A stretch of DNA of 37,552 bases from Betaproteobacteria bacterium. GTDB lineage: Bacteria; Pseudomonadota; Gammaproteobacteria; Burkholderiales; Burkholderiaceae. This document shows, piece by piece, positions 1-10,686 of the stretch. The stretch lies in NCBI GenBank assembly GCA_947378095.1, contig CANCIL010000008.1:1-37552 (forward strand). Reading direction: 5' to 3'. Below the pieces are notes generated by a model, which was not told the DNA's origin, did no database searches, and saw nothing but the letters and a program-made list of their open reading frames with translations. The translations under genes were made by a program, and so were the position numbers. Every line of letters starts with the position of its first letter. Position 1 is the first letter of the stretch.

Positions 1-489
1 AGGAACGGCTGGACGACTTGTAAACCATTCAGCATCTGCCCAGCTCTTCATTACCGCCTTGGCATTTGCATTGCCTTTTTCTGCAAGCTCTTGTACATCA
101 TTGAAATAATCAAACATCAAAAGCGTTTTCTTTAATGCTTCAGCTGCGGTAGTGCCGCAATCTGCATCTGATAGCAATTCAACTAATGGTTTGATGTTGT
201 AACCACCAAGCATGGTTCCCAATAGCTCTGTTGCCTTGAGCTTTGAAATTAAAGGCGACTTTTCCGTCCCCTTAGCAACAGCATCCAAAAACTCTGCCTT
301 TACCTTAGCAGCTTCATCAACGCCAGCCGGAACACGATTGCTAATGAGCTCAACTAACTCAGCCTCTTTGCCAGCAGGTGGGTTTTTTAGCAATTTCACC
401 AATTCAGAGGTTTGATCCTTAGTTAGTGGGAGGGCTGGAATGCCAAGGGCTGCGCGTTCGGCAACATGGGCGTTGTAAGCTTCAAACAT
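1..489 (-). CDS. acnB: Aconitate hydratase B, N-terminal part (cut by window edge)
   Basis: This is the first 163 codons of the bifunctional aconitase/2-methylisocitrate dehydratase of the TCA cycle, read leftward from an ATG at 489. The visible protein begins MFEAYNAHVAERAALGIPAL and runs through the helical N-terminal HEAT-like domain, with the family's hallmark segments TKDQTSELVELLKNPPAGKE and VPAGVDEAAKVKAEFLDAVA. The iron-sulfur ligands and catalytic domains lie outside the window. The gene is cytoplasmic. A consensus TATAAT lies about 70 nt upstream of the start (557-562, minus strand). The reading frame is open throughout, so the gene looks intact as far as it can be seen. The identification is firm from sequence resemblance to the AcnB family. 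Confidence 0.93.
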   Translation of the reverse strand, partial: MFEAYNAHVAERAALGIPALPLTKDQTSELVKLLKNPPAGKEAELVELISNRVPAGVDEAAKVKAEFLDAVAKGTEKSPLISKLKATELLGTMLGGYNIKPLVELLSDADCGTTAAEALKKTLLMFDYFNDVQELAEKGNANAKAVMKSWADAEWFTSRPAVP

Positions 490-556
490 GATATTTCCTA
501 TGAGGTAAATGTGTTCAATAGAAAGGCCAAATGGGGATTTTCACCCGATTTCTTCG

Positions 557-585
557 ATTATAGTGACTAATTTAAGTCTTATATA
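557..585 (-). promoter_or_regulatory. Probable acnB promoter with overlapping palindromes
   Basis: On the minus strand a perfect TATAAT (-10) sits at 562-557. The -35 position is poor. A 10-bp palindrome CTTATATAAG (578-587) covers the -35 position, and a perfect 14-bp palindrome TTTAAAGCTTTAAA (590-603) lies just upstream. Their position suits an activator or repressor site. The promoter call rests on the -10 box alone. Confidence 0.45.
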
Positions 586-661
586 AGAGTTTAAAGCTTT
601 AAAAAGCCAGAGCCATCAAAAATAGCCTAAATTCTTCATTTTTGGGTCCTTAATTCCGAAC

Positions 662-850
662 TTAAATAATGCGCTCTTCCTTCAAGGCCCATACCAGCGC
701 TACCACCCAGCCTATTAAAGACCAGCCCAAAAACAGGTTTAGGGCAAAAATAGCCCCAGAATTTGCACGTTTCTTATTGAATGCAATTGCAAATGGCAGG
801 AAATAGAAAAGGGATAGAAGGCTAATTAAGACCGCAAAAAATAGGCGCAT
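662..850 (-). CDS. Small membrane protein, superinfection-immunity (Imm_superinfect) family
   Basis: A 62-residue protein with two hydrophobic segments (about residues 3-23 and 34-54) separated by a basic loop (NKKRAN) and followed by a short charged tail (KEERII). The pattern of the second segment, NLFLGWSLIGWVVALVWALK, is characteristic of the Pfam superinfection immunity family named after phage T4 Imm, which is also common in bacterial chromosomes. In T4 the protein blocks DNA entry of a second phage; whether chromosomal copies do anything similar is not known to me. No Shine-Dalgarno is visible: the 20 nt before the ATG are almost all pyrimidine. It stands alone between acnB and pyrG and could be a constitutive inner-membrane protein of unrelated function. 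Confidence 0.7.
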   Translation of the reverse strand: MRLFFAVLISLLSLFYFLPFAIAFNKKRANSGAIFALNLFLGWSLIGWVVALVWALKEERII

Positions 851-932
851 AGGTAGAGGGGGAGGGTTTATTAAAGGGGTTCAACAGAAATATTACTGAT
901 TTTGAAATCTTTCTGCTTCTCTTGGGTGTCGT

Positions 933-938
933 TATAAT
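933..938 (+). promoter_or_regulatory. -10 box of the probable pyrG promoter
   Basis: A perfect TATAAT lies 25 nt before the pyrG ATG, putting transcription start near 945 with a very short leader. No good -35 hexamer stands 16-18 nt upstream, so the call rests on the -10 element and its position in front of the long plus-strand run pyrG-kdsA-eno-ftsB. Confidence 0.4.
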
Positions 939-960
939 TACTTTTTCCAACAGAGCTTAA

Positions 961-2625
<1,665 letters not shown>

Positions 2626-2633
2626 GTCAATTT

Positions 2634-3497
2634 ATGAATAAATTTAAATTATGCGGATTTGATGTTGGTCTAAATCAACCGTTTTTTTTGATTGCTGGCA
2701 CCTGTGTCATTGAGTCTGAACAATCAGCCATTGATGTCGCCAGTCAGTTGAAAGAAATTACCAGCACCTTAAACATCCCATTTATTTACAAATCCTCCTT
2801 TGATAAAGCAAATCGCTCATCTGGTAACTCATTTCGTGGCTTAGGTATGGAAAAAGGCCTTGAAATTTTGGCGAAGGTAAAGCAAGTGGTTGGCGTACCA
2901 GTACTAACTGATGTGCATGATATTAGCGAGATTAGTGCTGTATCGAAAGTGGTTGATGTGCTGCAGACGCCAGCATTTTTATGTCGACAAACCGATTTCA
3001 TTCGTGCGTGTGCCCAAAGTGGCAAACCCGTTAATTTCAAAAAAGGGCAATTTTTGTCCCCTCAGGAAATGCTCAACGTGATTGATAAAGCCAGAATGGC
3101 TGCTGCAGAAGCAAATCGTTCTGACCAATTTATGGTCTGTGAGCGCGGCGCTTCTTTTGGCTATAACAACCTTGTTTCAGATATGCGGAGCCTTGAAATC
3201 CTGCGCGCCTCTAAGGCACCTGTTGTATTTGATGCGACACATTCCGTTCAGCTTCCAGGTGGCCAGGGAAGCTCCAGCGGTGGCCAACGAGAGTTTGTAC
3301 CTGTTTTATCAAGAGCAGCTGTTGCAGTTGGTATCAGCGGTTTATTTATGGAAACCCACCCAGATCCTTCAAAAGCCTTGTCTGATGGGCCGAATGCTGT
3401 TCCATTAAATCGAATGAAAGAATTACTTGAGTCACTGCTTGCAATCGATAGGGTTGTTAAGAAAAGTGGTTCATTCTTAGAAGATAGTTTTAAATAA
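2634..3497 (+). CDS. kdsA: 3-deoxy-8-phosphooctulonate synthase (Kdo-8-P synthase), metal-dependent type
   Basis: Condenses phosphoenolpyruvate with arabinose 5-phosphate to make Kdo-8-phosphate, a precursor of the LPS inner core; cytoplasmic TIM barrel of 287 residues. Conserved stretches include [20 protein letters not shown] and DATHSVQ. At the position where the E. coli enzyme has asparagine (MNVLES) this protein has Cys24 (TCVIES). Together with the His of DATHSVQ, the Glu of METHPDP and the Asp of SDGPNAVP this makes the Cys/His/Glu/Asp metal site of the metal-dependent class. The start follows pyrG by 8 nt with an AGG overlapping the pyrG stop. Class assignment is inference from these residues; the enzyme call itself is secure. 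Confidence 0.97.
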   Translation: MNKFKLCGFDVGLNQPFFLIAGTCVIESEQSAIDVASQLKEITSTLNIPFIYKSSFDKANRSSGNSFRGLGMEKGLEILAKVKQVVGVPVLTDVHDISEISAVSKVVDVLQTPAFLCRQTDFIRACAQSGKPVNFKKGQFLSPQEMLNVIDKARMAAAEANRSDQFMVCERGASFGYNNLVSDMRSLEILRASKAPVVFDATHSVQLPGGQGSSSGGQREFVPVLSRAAVAVGISGLFMETHPDPSKALSDGPNAVPLNRMKELLESLLAIDRVVKKSGSFLEDSFK

Positions 3498-3519
3498 TTA
3501 AGTGTTTCAGTATTAATAA

Positions 3520-4839
<1,320 letters not shown>

Positions 4840-4863
4840 ATTATCCTAATCACCGATTAAATT

Positions 4864-5193
4864 ATGCGGATAGTTATCTACTCAATGCTGGTCCTATTGA
4901 TTGCTATTCAATACCCGCTATGGTTAGGTAAAGGTGGATGGATTAAGGTCTACGAGATGGAAAAACAGGTAGAGCTCCAAGAGGCTAAAAATAGTCTCTT
5001 GGCTCTTCGTAATGCGAAATTGGCTGGTGATGTAAAGGATCTGAAGGATGGCACACGTGCCATTGAAGAGCGCGCTAGGGTTGAGCATGGCTTAATCAAA
5101 GAGGGTGAATTCTTCGTTCAAATTCTACCTAGCGATAAACCTTCTACCGGTTACTCTAACGATGGCTTAAAGCAATCCAGTTCTAAGCAATAG
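4864..5193 (+). CDS. ftsB: Cell division protein FtsB
   Basis: A small bitopic inner-membrane protein that forms the FtsQLB complex and helps activate septal peptidoglycan synthesis. It has a short cytoplasmic start, one hydrophobic segment (about residues 4-20), then the family motif YPLWLGKGGW and a periplasmic coiled coil (about 28-65) rich in Glu, Lys and Leu. The length of 109 residues is normal, and the location directly behind eno is the classical FtsB context in proteobacteria. The C-terminal tail is Ser/Lys-rich. No strong Shine-Dalgarno precedes the ATG, which is consistent with translation tied to the upstream eno message. Confidence 0.93.
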   Translation: MRIVIYSMLVLLIAIQYPLWLGKGGWIKVYEMEKQVELQEAKNSLLALRNAKLAGDVKDLKDGTRAIEERARVEHGLIKEGEFFVQILPSDKPSTGYSNDGLKQSSSKQ

Positions 5194-5201
5194 TCAATCG
5201 C

Positions 5202-6167
5202 TCAATGACCCCGCGAAGGTGGTCTAGTTGCATCACTGAGTAAGTCAGTTTTAAAAACTTGCTGGCAATCAACCGCATCAAACCGATAAGGTTTGGCACA
5301 AAAATCACAGGTAGTTTCAACGAGCCCTTGCTCAGCTAAGATACTTTGCACTTCCTCCTCGCCTAGCATTCGCAATATATCAGCGACTTTTGAACGTGAA
5401 CAACGACAGGAAAAACGAATTGGCCTAGGGGGGAAGCTACGAACACCATTTTCTGCAGACTCCTCTAAGAAAAGTCTGCGCAAAATAGTGGAGGGTGGAA
5501 GAGTTAACAATTCTTCATCAGTGATAGTTTCTCCAAGGGTCTGTATTCTTGACCATCCTTCGGCAGCCACCTGAGGATCAAGATGCGCATGGCCTCCAGA
5601 GTCAGGGAGTCGCTGCAATAACAAGCCTCCAATATGGGTTTCATTTGAGCTTAGCCAAATACGAGTATCTAACTGCTCAGAATTTTTCATATACAGAGCA
5701 ATTGCTTCTGCAGCACTTGATACGGGCTTAATTCCTGTTCCACGATGTTCCTGCAAGGCAACGATCCCTTGATATGGGGCTTGCCCTGGCTCTCTATCTG
5801 CGGGGTCCAAGGTGATCACCAATCTGCCCGTATGATTTGCATCCAAAAGTTCACCTAAGCTAGCTTCTGGTGCAATATCATCAGGGTCAACTGACAACTT
5901 GACTGTAGCGCGCATGGATAAGTCGGAACGACATTCAACCACTAATAGCTGGATTGGGCCGCTACTTTGAGCTTGAATAATTAAGGTTCCATCGAACTTT
6001 AAACTGGCTGTAAGGAGGGTGGCAGCGCCAACAAAATCCCCTAAAATTTTACGTACCGGTGCCGGGTCATTGCGGCGCTCTAGAACGGCTTGCCAAGCTG
6101 TACCAATGGAGACTATTTCACCCCTAACGGGGGCCCCGTCGCACATAAATACAAGTAATTCATTCAT
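5202..6167 (-). CDS. hslO: Redox-regulated chaperone Hsp33
   Basis: A cytoplasmic holdase chaperone activated by oxidation. The 321-residue protein has the long N-terminal substrate-binding region and the C-terminal zinc redox switch with the four cysteines in the expected spacing: CRC (Cys254, Cys256) and CDFC (Cys287, Cys290) about 30 residues later. Oxidation of these releases zinc and exposes the binding surface, according to the family's known mechanism. One further cysteine, in the DAVDCQQVF tail, is extra. The gene converges on ftsB with 8 nt between the stops and is divergent from gltX over 55 nt. Confidence 0.95.
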   Translation of the reverse strand: MNELLVFMCDGAPVRGEIVSIGTAWQAVLERRNDPAPVRKILGDFVGAATLLTASLKFDGTLIIQAQSSGPIQLLVVECRSDLSMRATVKLSVDPDDIAPEASLGELLDANHTGRLVITLDPADREPGQAPYQGIVALQEHRGTGIKPVSSAAEAIALYMKNSEQLDTRIWLSSNETHIGGLLLQRLPDSGGHAHLDPQVAAEGWSRIQTLGETITDEELLTLPPSTILRRLFLEESAENGVRSFPPRPIRFSCRCSRSKVADILRMLGEEEVQSILAEQGLVETTCDFCAKPYRFDAVDCQQVFKTDLLSDATRPPSRGH

Positions 6168-6222
6168 AGAGCAAAGTATCCACGTTTTTTGATTTTCCCG
6201 TCAATTTCTCCAACCTGAGATA

Positions 6223-7629
6223 ATGAAACTTATGCATATTCGTACTCGTTTCGCCCCAAGTCCCACGGGCTTTATTCATTTGGGAAATCTTCGCAGCGCC
6301 CTATATCCTTGGGCATTTGCACGCCACAATCAGGGAGACTTCATTTTACGGATTGAGGATACTGATTTGGAGCGCTCATCTCAAGAAGCTGTAGATGTCA
6401 TTATCGAAGGTATGGCCTGGCTTGGTTTAGATTTGGATGAAGGCCCTATCTATCAAATGCAGCGAATTGATCGCTACCGTGAGGTAGTCAAACAAATGTT
6501 GGACGCTGGCTTAGCCTATCCCTGTTACATGAGCGAGGAAGATCTTAATAAACTCCGCGATCAGCAAATGGCCGATAAGGAAAAGCCGCGATACAACGGC
6601 ATGTGGCGACCTGAAGCAGGAAAAACGCTCCCACCTATACCGGATGGAGTGCTGCCTGTTATTCGCTTTAAAAACCCAATTGGCGGTTCAGTCATCTGGG
6701 AAGATGCCGTCAAAGGCAAAATTGAAATCAGCAATGATGAGTTAGATGATCTGGTAATTGCTCGTCCTGATGGCACGCCTACCTATAACTTTTGCGTAGT
6801 AGTTGATGACCTGGATATGAATATTACCCACGTGATTCGAGGCGACGATCACGTTAACAACACGCCTAGACAAATTAACATCATGAAAGCATTGGGTGGA
6901 GAGCCTCCTGTGTATGCCCATCTACCAACTGTTTTAAATGATGCTGGCGAAAAGATGAGTAAGCGCAATGGGGCGATGAGTGTGCGTGATTACCAAAAGG
7001 CAGGTTATTTACCAGAAGCGATTCTGAACTATCTTGCACGCCTGGGTTGGTCACATGGAGATGCTGAAGTATTTTCGAAGGAGCAATTTGTTCAGTGGTT
7101 TGATTTAGATAGTCTAGGCAGATCACCTGCGCAACATAATCCCGAAAAATTGCTTTGGCTAAATCATCAATACATCCAGAATTCCGATCCCATTCAGTTA
7201 GCAGAGCTTACCAAGCCTTTTGCACATGAACTTGGAATTGATACTGAAAATGGCCCTGATTTTGTTCAGGTGGTTAGTCTATTGAAAGATCGTGCGAATA
7301 CATTGATTGAAATTGCTGATGGTGCAAAGCTTTTCTATTCGCCAGCGCCTCAGCATACGGCTGAGCAAATTGCTCAAAATATTCCAGCGTCCATTGTTCC
7401 GGCATTAAAAGATCTTATTCAAACCTTAAAAACTACAGAGCATAATAAAGAGGCCTATAGCGCTGCATTTAAGCAGATTCTGACACAGCATCAAATCAAA
7501 ATGCCTGCCTTGGCAATGCCTGTTCGCTACGCTTTATTTGCCACCACCCAGACCCCAGCTATCGATTCTGTCTTGGTAGTTTTAGGCAAGGATGAGGCTG
7601 TGAATAGGCTTTCTAAGGTGATCTATTAG
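6223..7629 (+). CDS. gltX: Glutamyl-tRNA synthetase
   Basis: Charges tRNA-Glu with glutamate in the cytoplasm. The protein of 468 residues shows the class I synthetase motifs: the HIGH-type HLGN at residues 19-22 inside [18 protein letters not shown] and KMSKR at 244-248. The C-terminal half is the all-helical anticodon-binding region. ATG codons at 6223 and 6232 are both possible; the first has a GAGA about 5 nt upstream and is used here. It is followed within 80 nt by a tRNA operon that includes tRNA-Glu, its own substrate. There is no sign in this window of a glutamine-specific relative, so the specificity for Glu only is assumed, not shown. Confidence 0.97.
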   Translation: MKLMHIRTRFAPSPTGFIHLGNLRSALYPWAFARHNQGDFILRIEDTDLERSSQEAVDVIIEGMAWLGLDLDEGPIYQMQRIDRYREVVKQMLDAGLAYPCYMSEEDLNKLRDQQMADKEKPRYNGMWRPEAGKTLPPIPDGVLPVIRFKNPIGGSVIWEDAVKGKIEISNDELDDLVIARPDGTPTYNFCVVVDDLDMNITHVIRGDDHVNNTPRQINIMKALGGEPPVYAHLPTVLNDAGEKMSKRNGAMSVRDYQKAGYLPEAILNYLARLGWSHGDAEVFSKEQFVQWFDLDSLGRSPAQHNPEKLLWLNHQYIQNSDPIQLAELTKPFAHELGIDTENGPDFVQVVSLLKDRANTLIEIADGAKLFYSPAPQHTAEQIAQNIPASIVPALKDLIQTLKTTEHNKEAYSAAFKQILTQHQIKMPALAMPVRYALFATTQTPAIDSVLVVLGKDEAVNRLSKVIY

Positions 7630-7634
7630 TCAAT

Positions 7635-7664
7635 TTGCGCACTTGCACAAAAATAGGCTAAAAT
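7635..7664 (+). promoter_or_regulatory. Promoter of the tRNA operon
   Basis: TTGCGC (7635-7640), 18-nt spacer, TAAAAT (7659-7664), predicting a start near 7671, some 37 nt before the first tRNA. It begins right after the gltX stop and is the only good promoter-like pair before the three tRNAs. Confidence 0.5.
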
Positions 7665-7707
7665 CTTGGATTGTTTTGAGTGTCTTGTAGTTTTATAGCG
7701 AGATTTC

Positions 7708-7783
<76 letters not shown>

Positions 7784-7818
7784 AGCATTTAAAATAGCAG
7801 TAATTTGTAGTAGTCCAG

Positions 7819-7894
7819 GTCCCCATCGTCTAGAGGCCTAGGACATCACCCTTTCACGGTGAGTACGGGGGTTCGAATCCCCCTGGGGACGCCA
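7819..7894 (+). tRNA. tRNA-Glu (anticodon TTC)
   Basis: A 76-nt cloverleaf with encoded CCA and a perfect acceptor stem GTCCCCA/TGGGGAC. The anticodon stem TCACC/GGTGA closes the loop CTTTCAC, giving TTC. T-loop TTCGAAT is canonical. It lies 35 nt after tRNA-Ala and shortly downstream of gltX, which charges it. Confidence 0.97.
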
Positions 7895-7936
7895 GATTTT
7901 TTGGTTAGTGTTAAATAGTTGTTCTAGTAGTAATTT

Positions 7937-8013
7937 GGAGCGGTAGTTCAGTTGGTTAGAATATCGGCCTGTCACGCCGAGGGTCGCGGGTTCGAGTCCC
8001 GTCCGCTCCGCCA
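7937..8013 (+). tRNA. tRNA-Asp (anticodon GTC)
   Basis: A 77-nt cloverleaf with encoded CCA and acceptor stem GGAGCGG/CCGCTCC. The loop CTGTCAC gives anticodon GTC. Last gene of the tRNA operon; a rho-independent terminator follows 11 nt downstream. Confidence 0.97.
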
Positions 8014-8024
8014 AATAAATGACG

Positions 8025-8050
8025 AAAAGCCCGAGCAATCGGGCTTTTTT
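8025..8050 (+). terminator. Rho-independent terminator of the tRNA operon
   Basis: A 10-bp stem AAAAGCCCGA/TCGGGCTTTT with loop GCAA, running into six T residues. It ends the Ala-Glu-Asp transcript. Confidence 0.9.
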
Positions 8051-8101
8051 AATGTCAATAGCTCTTATGCAAAGCAGTTGCTAATATAAGATAAGCAAAA
8101 T

Positions 8102-8356
8102 ATGTCAAAGCCAAGCCCAGCCGCCCAGATGAGAACTTCTACGCAATCTTTGGCTGGCAATAAGAGGCAGGGCAGCAGCTATGCTGAAACAACGCTTATT
8201 GAGGATGTAATTGAAGCCAACCAAATGGTTGGCGAGCACATAGAATCCTTAACAAGAAGATCGACCCTAATTCAGGAGTACCTTGCCGTATTGCATCCAG
8301 AAGTTAGCATTCGAGCGATACGCAGAATTTTGAGCAAGGATATTGAAAAAACATAA
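8102..8356 (+). CDS. Small helical protein of unknown function
   Basis: I do not recognise this 84-residue protein. Residues 1-28 are polar and probably disordered. Residues 29-83 look like two or three amphipathic helices, ending in the basic stretch VSIRAIRRILSKDIEKT. There is no signal peptide, cysteine or membrane segment. The ATG has no strong Shine-Dalgarno; an internal ATG at 8129 is an alternative. Support for a real gene comes from its position between two clean terminators, the protein-like helix pattern and the absence of any competing frame. It could be a small DNA- or RNA-binding or regulatory protein, but nothing in the sequence proves that. Confidence 0.6.
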   Translation: MSKPSPAAQMRTSTQSLAGNKRQGSSYAETTLIEDVIEANQMVGEHIESLTRRSTLIQEYLAVLHPEVSIRAIRRILSKDIEKT

Positions 8357-8387
8357 GTTGATAGAGGCGCCAAATGAAGCACCAAAC

Positions 8388-8415
8388 AAAAAAGCCCCGA
8401 TTGAGGGGCTTTTTT
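8388..8415. terminator. Bidirectional rho-independent terminator
   Basis: An 11-bp stem AAAAAAGCCCC/GGGGCTTTTTT with a 6-nt loop. Because of its A- and T-runs it can act in both directions: for the 84-residue protein gene on the left and the minus-strand secreted protein gene ending at 8435. Confidence 0.88.
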
Positions 8416-8434
8416 GTTTTGACTTACTACGAAT

Positions 8435-9046
8435 TTATTTCTTCTTCGGCGTAGTAATAGATGCTGCCATAGCATCAAAGTAAACCACCTTCACTTGCTC
8501 ACCAACGGCGACATCTGCCAATAGAGCAGGATTCTTGACCGTGACTGTCGTGATGTTACCGCTTGGTCCTTTAACAGAAACTAATTTTTTATCGCGATCT
8601 ACGCCAACAATGTCAGCAATGATGGTCGTTGTATTTGCAATAACTTCAGAAGGTTTTTCGTTTGCCTTCGAGTTTGTAACGGTATTGGTTTCAACTTTGC
8701 TGCGAATGCCGGTACTCTTCGTCTTAATTAACTCTATAGCAACTGCAGTCTCATAGGTCACATTGACACGATCACCCTTTTTAATTTGAGCAAAATTGGT
8801 GATCTCTGGACCAGCTACAAACTTTGATTCACCTTCTTTATTCTTAAAGGTAATAGTGCGAGTCTTGGCATCAACCTTTAGAACTTCACCCTCATAAAGC
8901 TGATAGCGATTATCGGTTACCGCAGCATCAATCACCATTGGCTTGGTGCCGGCAGAATCAGCTGGTTTTGGCTGGGCCATCAGCAAGCCAGAACTTACAG
9001 CCAAGATGGTGACAACGAAGGCGATTTTACTTAGTTTGATATTCAT
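8435..9046 (-). CDS. Secreted protein with two similar beta-rich lobes, function unknown
   Basis: The 203-residue protein begins at the ATG at 9046, chosen over longer frames because AAGGAA lies 6 nt upstream and a clear signal peptide follows immediately (KLSKIAFVVTILAVSSGLLMAQ, cut near residue 24). The mature part shows two lobes of the same design. The first runs from YEGEVLKVDAKTRTITFKNK to GDRVNVTYETAVAIEL, the second from IIADIVGVDRDKKLVSVKGP to GEQVKVVYFDAMAASI; both have strand, turn with Lys/Arg, a variable loop, then a G-[DE]-x-V-x-V-x-Y end. A Ser/Thr/Asn-rich linker joins them. This looks like an internal duplication of a small OB- or SH3-like barrel. It is presumably periplasmic. 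No enzymatic motif is visible. Confidence 0.75.
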   Translation of the reverse strand: MNIKLSKIAFVVTILAVSSGLLMAQPKPADSAGTKPMVIDAAVTDNRYQLYEGEVLKVDAKTRTITFKNKEGESKFVAGPEITNFAQIKKGDRVNVTYETAVAIELIKTKSTGIRSKVETNTVTNSKANEKPSEVIANTTTIIADIVGVDRDKKLVSVKGPSGNITTVTVKNPALLADVAVGEQVKVVYFDAMAASITTPKKK

Positions 9047-9141
9047 TATTTCCTTTGTAATTAAAACTTCTATATCAAATATTAGCCCACTTTTGGCATT
9101 CTTTTGATATTCATTAGCGGTTTTTTCCCAAGTCGGGGCGT

Positions 9142-9171
9142 ATGACCACATCTCAGCCCCTTTGTTATGAT
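9142..9171 (+). promoter_or_regulatory. Possible promoter before the hydroxypyruvate-isomerase-like gene
   Basis: ATGACC (9142-9147), 18-nt spacer, TATGAT (9166-9171), predicting a start about 28 nt before the ATG at 9206. It lies in the 159-nt divergent gap between the secreted-protein gene and this gene. Confidence 0.4.
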
Positions 9172-9205
9172 CAGGTTCATGAGTGGGTAGACCAAAGGGA
9201 TTCAA

Positions 9206-9985
9206 ATGCCTAAATTTGCAGCAAATTTATCTATGCTTTTTACTGAAGTACCTTTTCTGGAGCGCTTTAAAAATGCCTCAAGGTGTGGCTTTAAGGCGGT
9301 TGAATTTCAGTCCCCTTATCCATTTTCTGCCAATACAATCAAACAAGAGCTTGATCAGCAACAACTCGAAGTTGTGTTGCATAACCTACCGGCTGGGGAT
9401 TGGGATGCCGGCGAGAGGGGGATTGCCTGCTTACCCGATCGCACAGAAGAGTTTCGAATAGGTGTGGCTAAAGCAATTGAATATGCTCAGATACTTGGAG
9501 CCCCTCAAGTTAACTGTTTGGCAGGTATAGCCCCAGCCAGCGTAGATTCAGCCAAAGTACATGCCACCTTTATTTCTAACCTGGAATATGCATCAACCGA
9601 ATTAAAGAAAGAAAATATTCGTCTGTTAATAGAGCCAATTAATATCTTTGATATTCCAGGCTTCTATTTATCTAGGACACAACAAGCACTTGAAATTCTG
9701 AAGGAAGTTAATTCGGATAATTTATTTATCCAATATGACGTCTATCATGCCCAAAGAATGGAAGGTGATCTTGCTAATACATTAGAAAAAAATCTATCAA
9801 AAATTGGACACCTCCAGATAGCAGATAATCCAGGTCGTAATGAGCCAGGAACTGGCGAGATTAACTACCGCAATCTTTTTAAGATGATTGACGCGATCGG
9901 TTACAAAGGATGGATTGGGTGCGAATATAAGCCTTTGAATAAGACTGAGTCAGGCTTAGCCTGGATTCAAGATTTGCAATCTTAA
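9206..9985 (+). CDS. hyi: Hydroxypyruvate isomerase-like TIM-barrel protein
   Basis: A 259-residue protein of the xylose-isomerase-like TIM-barrel superfamily, closest in design to hydroxypyruvate isomerase, which interconverts hydroxypyruvate and tartronate semialdehyde in glyoxylate metabolism. Support: FAANLSMLFTEVPFLERF at the start, then GFKAVEFQSPY, LLIEPINIFDIPGFYL with a metal-binding Glu, QYDVYHAQRMEGD, HLQIADNPGRNEPGTGEINY and the final GCEYKP Glu. AAAGGG lies 6 nt before the ATG. The fold and metal site are secure; the exact substrate is inferred, since no glyoxylate carboligase or tartronate reductase gene is nearby. It may be co-transcribed with the esterase 32 nt downstream. Confidence 0.8.
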   Translation: MPKFAANLSMLFTEVPFLERFKNASRCGFKAVEFQSPYPFSANTIKQELDQQQLEVVLHNLPAGDWDAGERGIACLPDRTEEFRIGVAKAIEYAQILGAPQVNCLAGIAPASVDSAKVHATFISNLEYASTELKKENIRLLIEPINIFDIPGFYLSRTQQALEILKEVNSDNLFIQYDVYHAQRMEGDLANTLEKNLSKIGHLQIADNPGRNEPGTGEINYRNLFKMIDAIGYKGWIGCEYKPLNKTESGLAWIQDLQS

Positions 9986-10017
9986 TCAGTTAGCTATAGA
10001 AATAAGGATCTCAATTT

Positions 10018-10605
10018 ATGTCCTCAACTTTATTAGTCTATTTGCACGGCTTTAGATCTTCTCCCAGATCCAGCAAAGCCGTAATGACCGGCAATGCAGT
10101 AAAGGCGCTATCTAGTGAAGATACACTATTTGAGTGGTTTTGCCCGCAATTGTTAGCATCACCAAAAATAAGTATTGATATGGTCACTCAATATATCAAT
10201 CAATCAAATGCAGATCGCATAGTCATTATCGGATCATCTTTAGGTGGCTTCTATGCTAATTATCTGGCTGAGAAATATGCCTGTAAGGCAGTAGTGCTTA
10301 ATCCAGCAGTTAGGGCAGCTCGCGAGCTAGCGCCTCATATTGGCATGCTTACCGCTTACGACAGTGATGAACCCTTTGATTTTCGACCAGAATATATAGA
10401 TGAGCTAAAAGCGTTGCAGGTAGAAAAGATTACCTCTCCTAATCGCTACTTCCTCATTGCGGCTAAAGGGGATGAACTCCTAGACTGGCGTGAGATGGTG
10501 GAATTTTATGTAGGGGCAAATCAACTAGTCCTTGAGGGCAGTGACCATGGCATCTCAGAGTATGGAGACCTGCTGCCCAAAGTTTTAGAATTTATATCCG
10601 GCTAG
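10018..10605 (+). CDS. YqiA/YcfP-type alpha/beta-hydrolase (esterase)
   Basis: A compact 195-residue alpha/beta hydrolase without a lid domain. It opens with the oxyanion-region LVYLHGFRSSPRSSKA. The nucleophile elbow is GSSLGG with Ser74, the acid is in KGDELLDW (Asp152 or Asp156), and the histidine is His177 in EGSDHGI. This layout matches the YqiA family of small cytoplasmic esterases with activity on short acyl esters. AAGGA stands about 10 nt before the ATG. The physiological substrate is not known. Confidence 0.85.
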   Translation: MSSTLLVYLHGFRSSPRSSKAVMTGNAVKALSSEDTLFEWFCPQLLASPKISIDMVTQYINQSNADRIVIIGSSLGGFYANYLAEKYACKAVVLNPAVRAARELAPHIGMLTAYDSDEPFDFRPEYIDELKALQVEKITSPNRYFLIAAKGDELLDWREMVEFYVGANQLVLEGSDHGISEYGDLLPKVLEFISG

Positions 10606-10609
10606 GCGA

Positions 10610-10638
10610 TTGATTGGCGAGCACAACTTCTGTAAGAT
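10610..10638 (+). promoter_or_regulatory. Promoter before the HNH nuclease gene
   Basis: TTGATT (10610-10615), exactly 17 nt, TAAGAT (10633-10638). It starts just after the stop of the upstream esterase and puts transcription start about 43 nt before the GTG start of the HNH gene. Confidence 0.5.
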
Positions 10639-10686
10639 GGAATTCACAATCTAGGCCTTCAGGGGCTGATTGAGAAAGGAGAGTTT

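Noticed and set aside
212..415. A 67-codon plus-strand frame at the left end
   Set aside because: It is antisense to acnB, whose own frame matches aconitase B without interruption.
7838..8038. A 66-codon minus-strand frame over the tRNA-Glu and tRNA-Asp genes
   Set aside because: It is the antisense reading of two tRNA genes and gives the familiar spurious WRPQGDSNPRT-type peptide.
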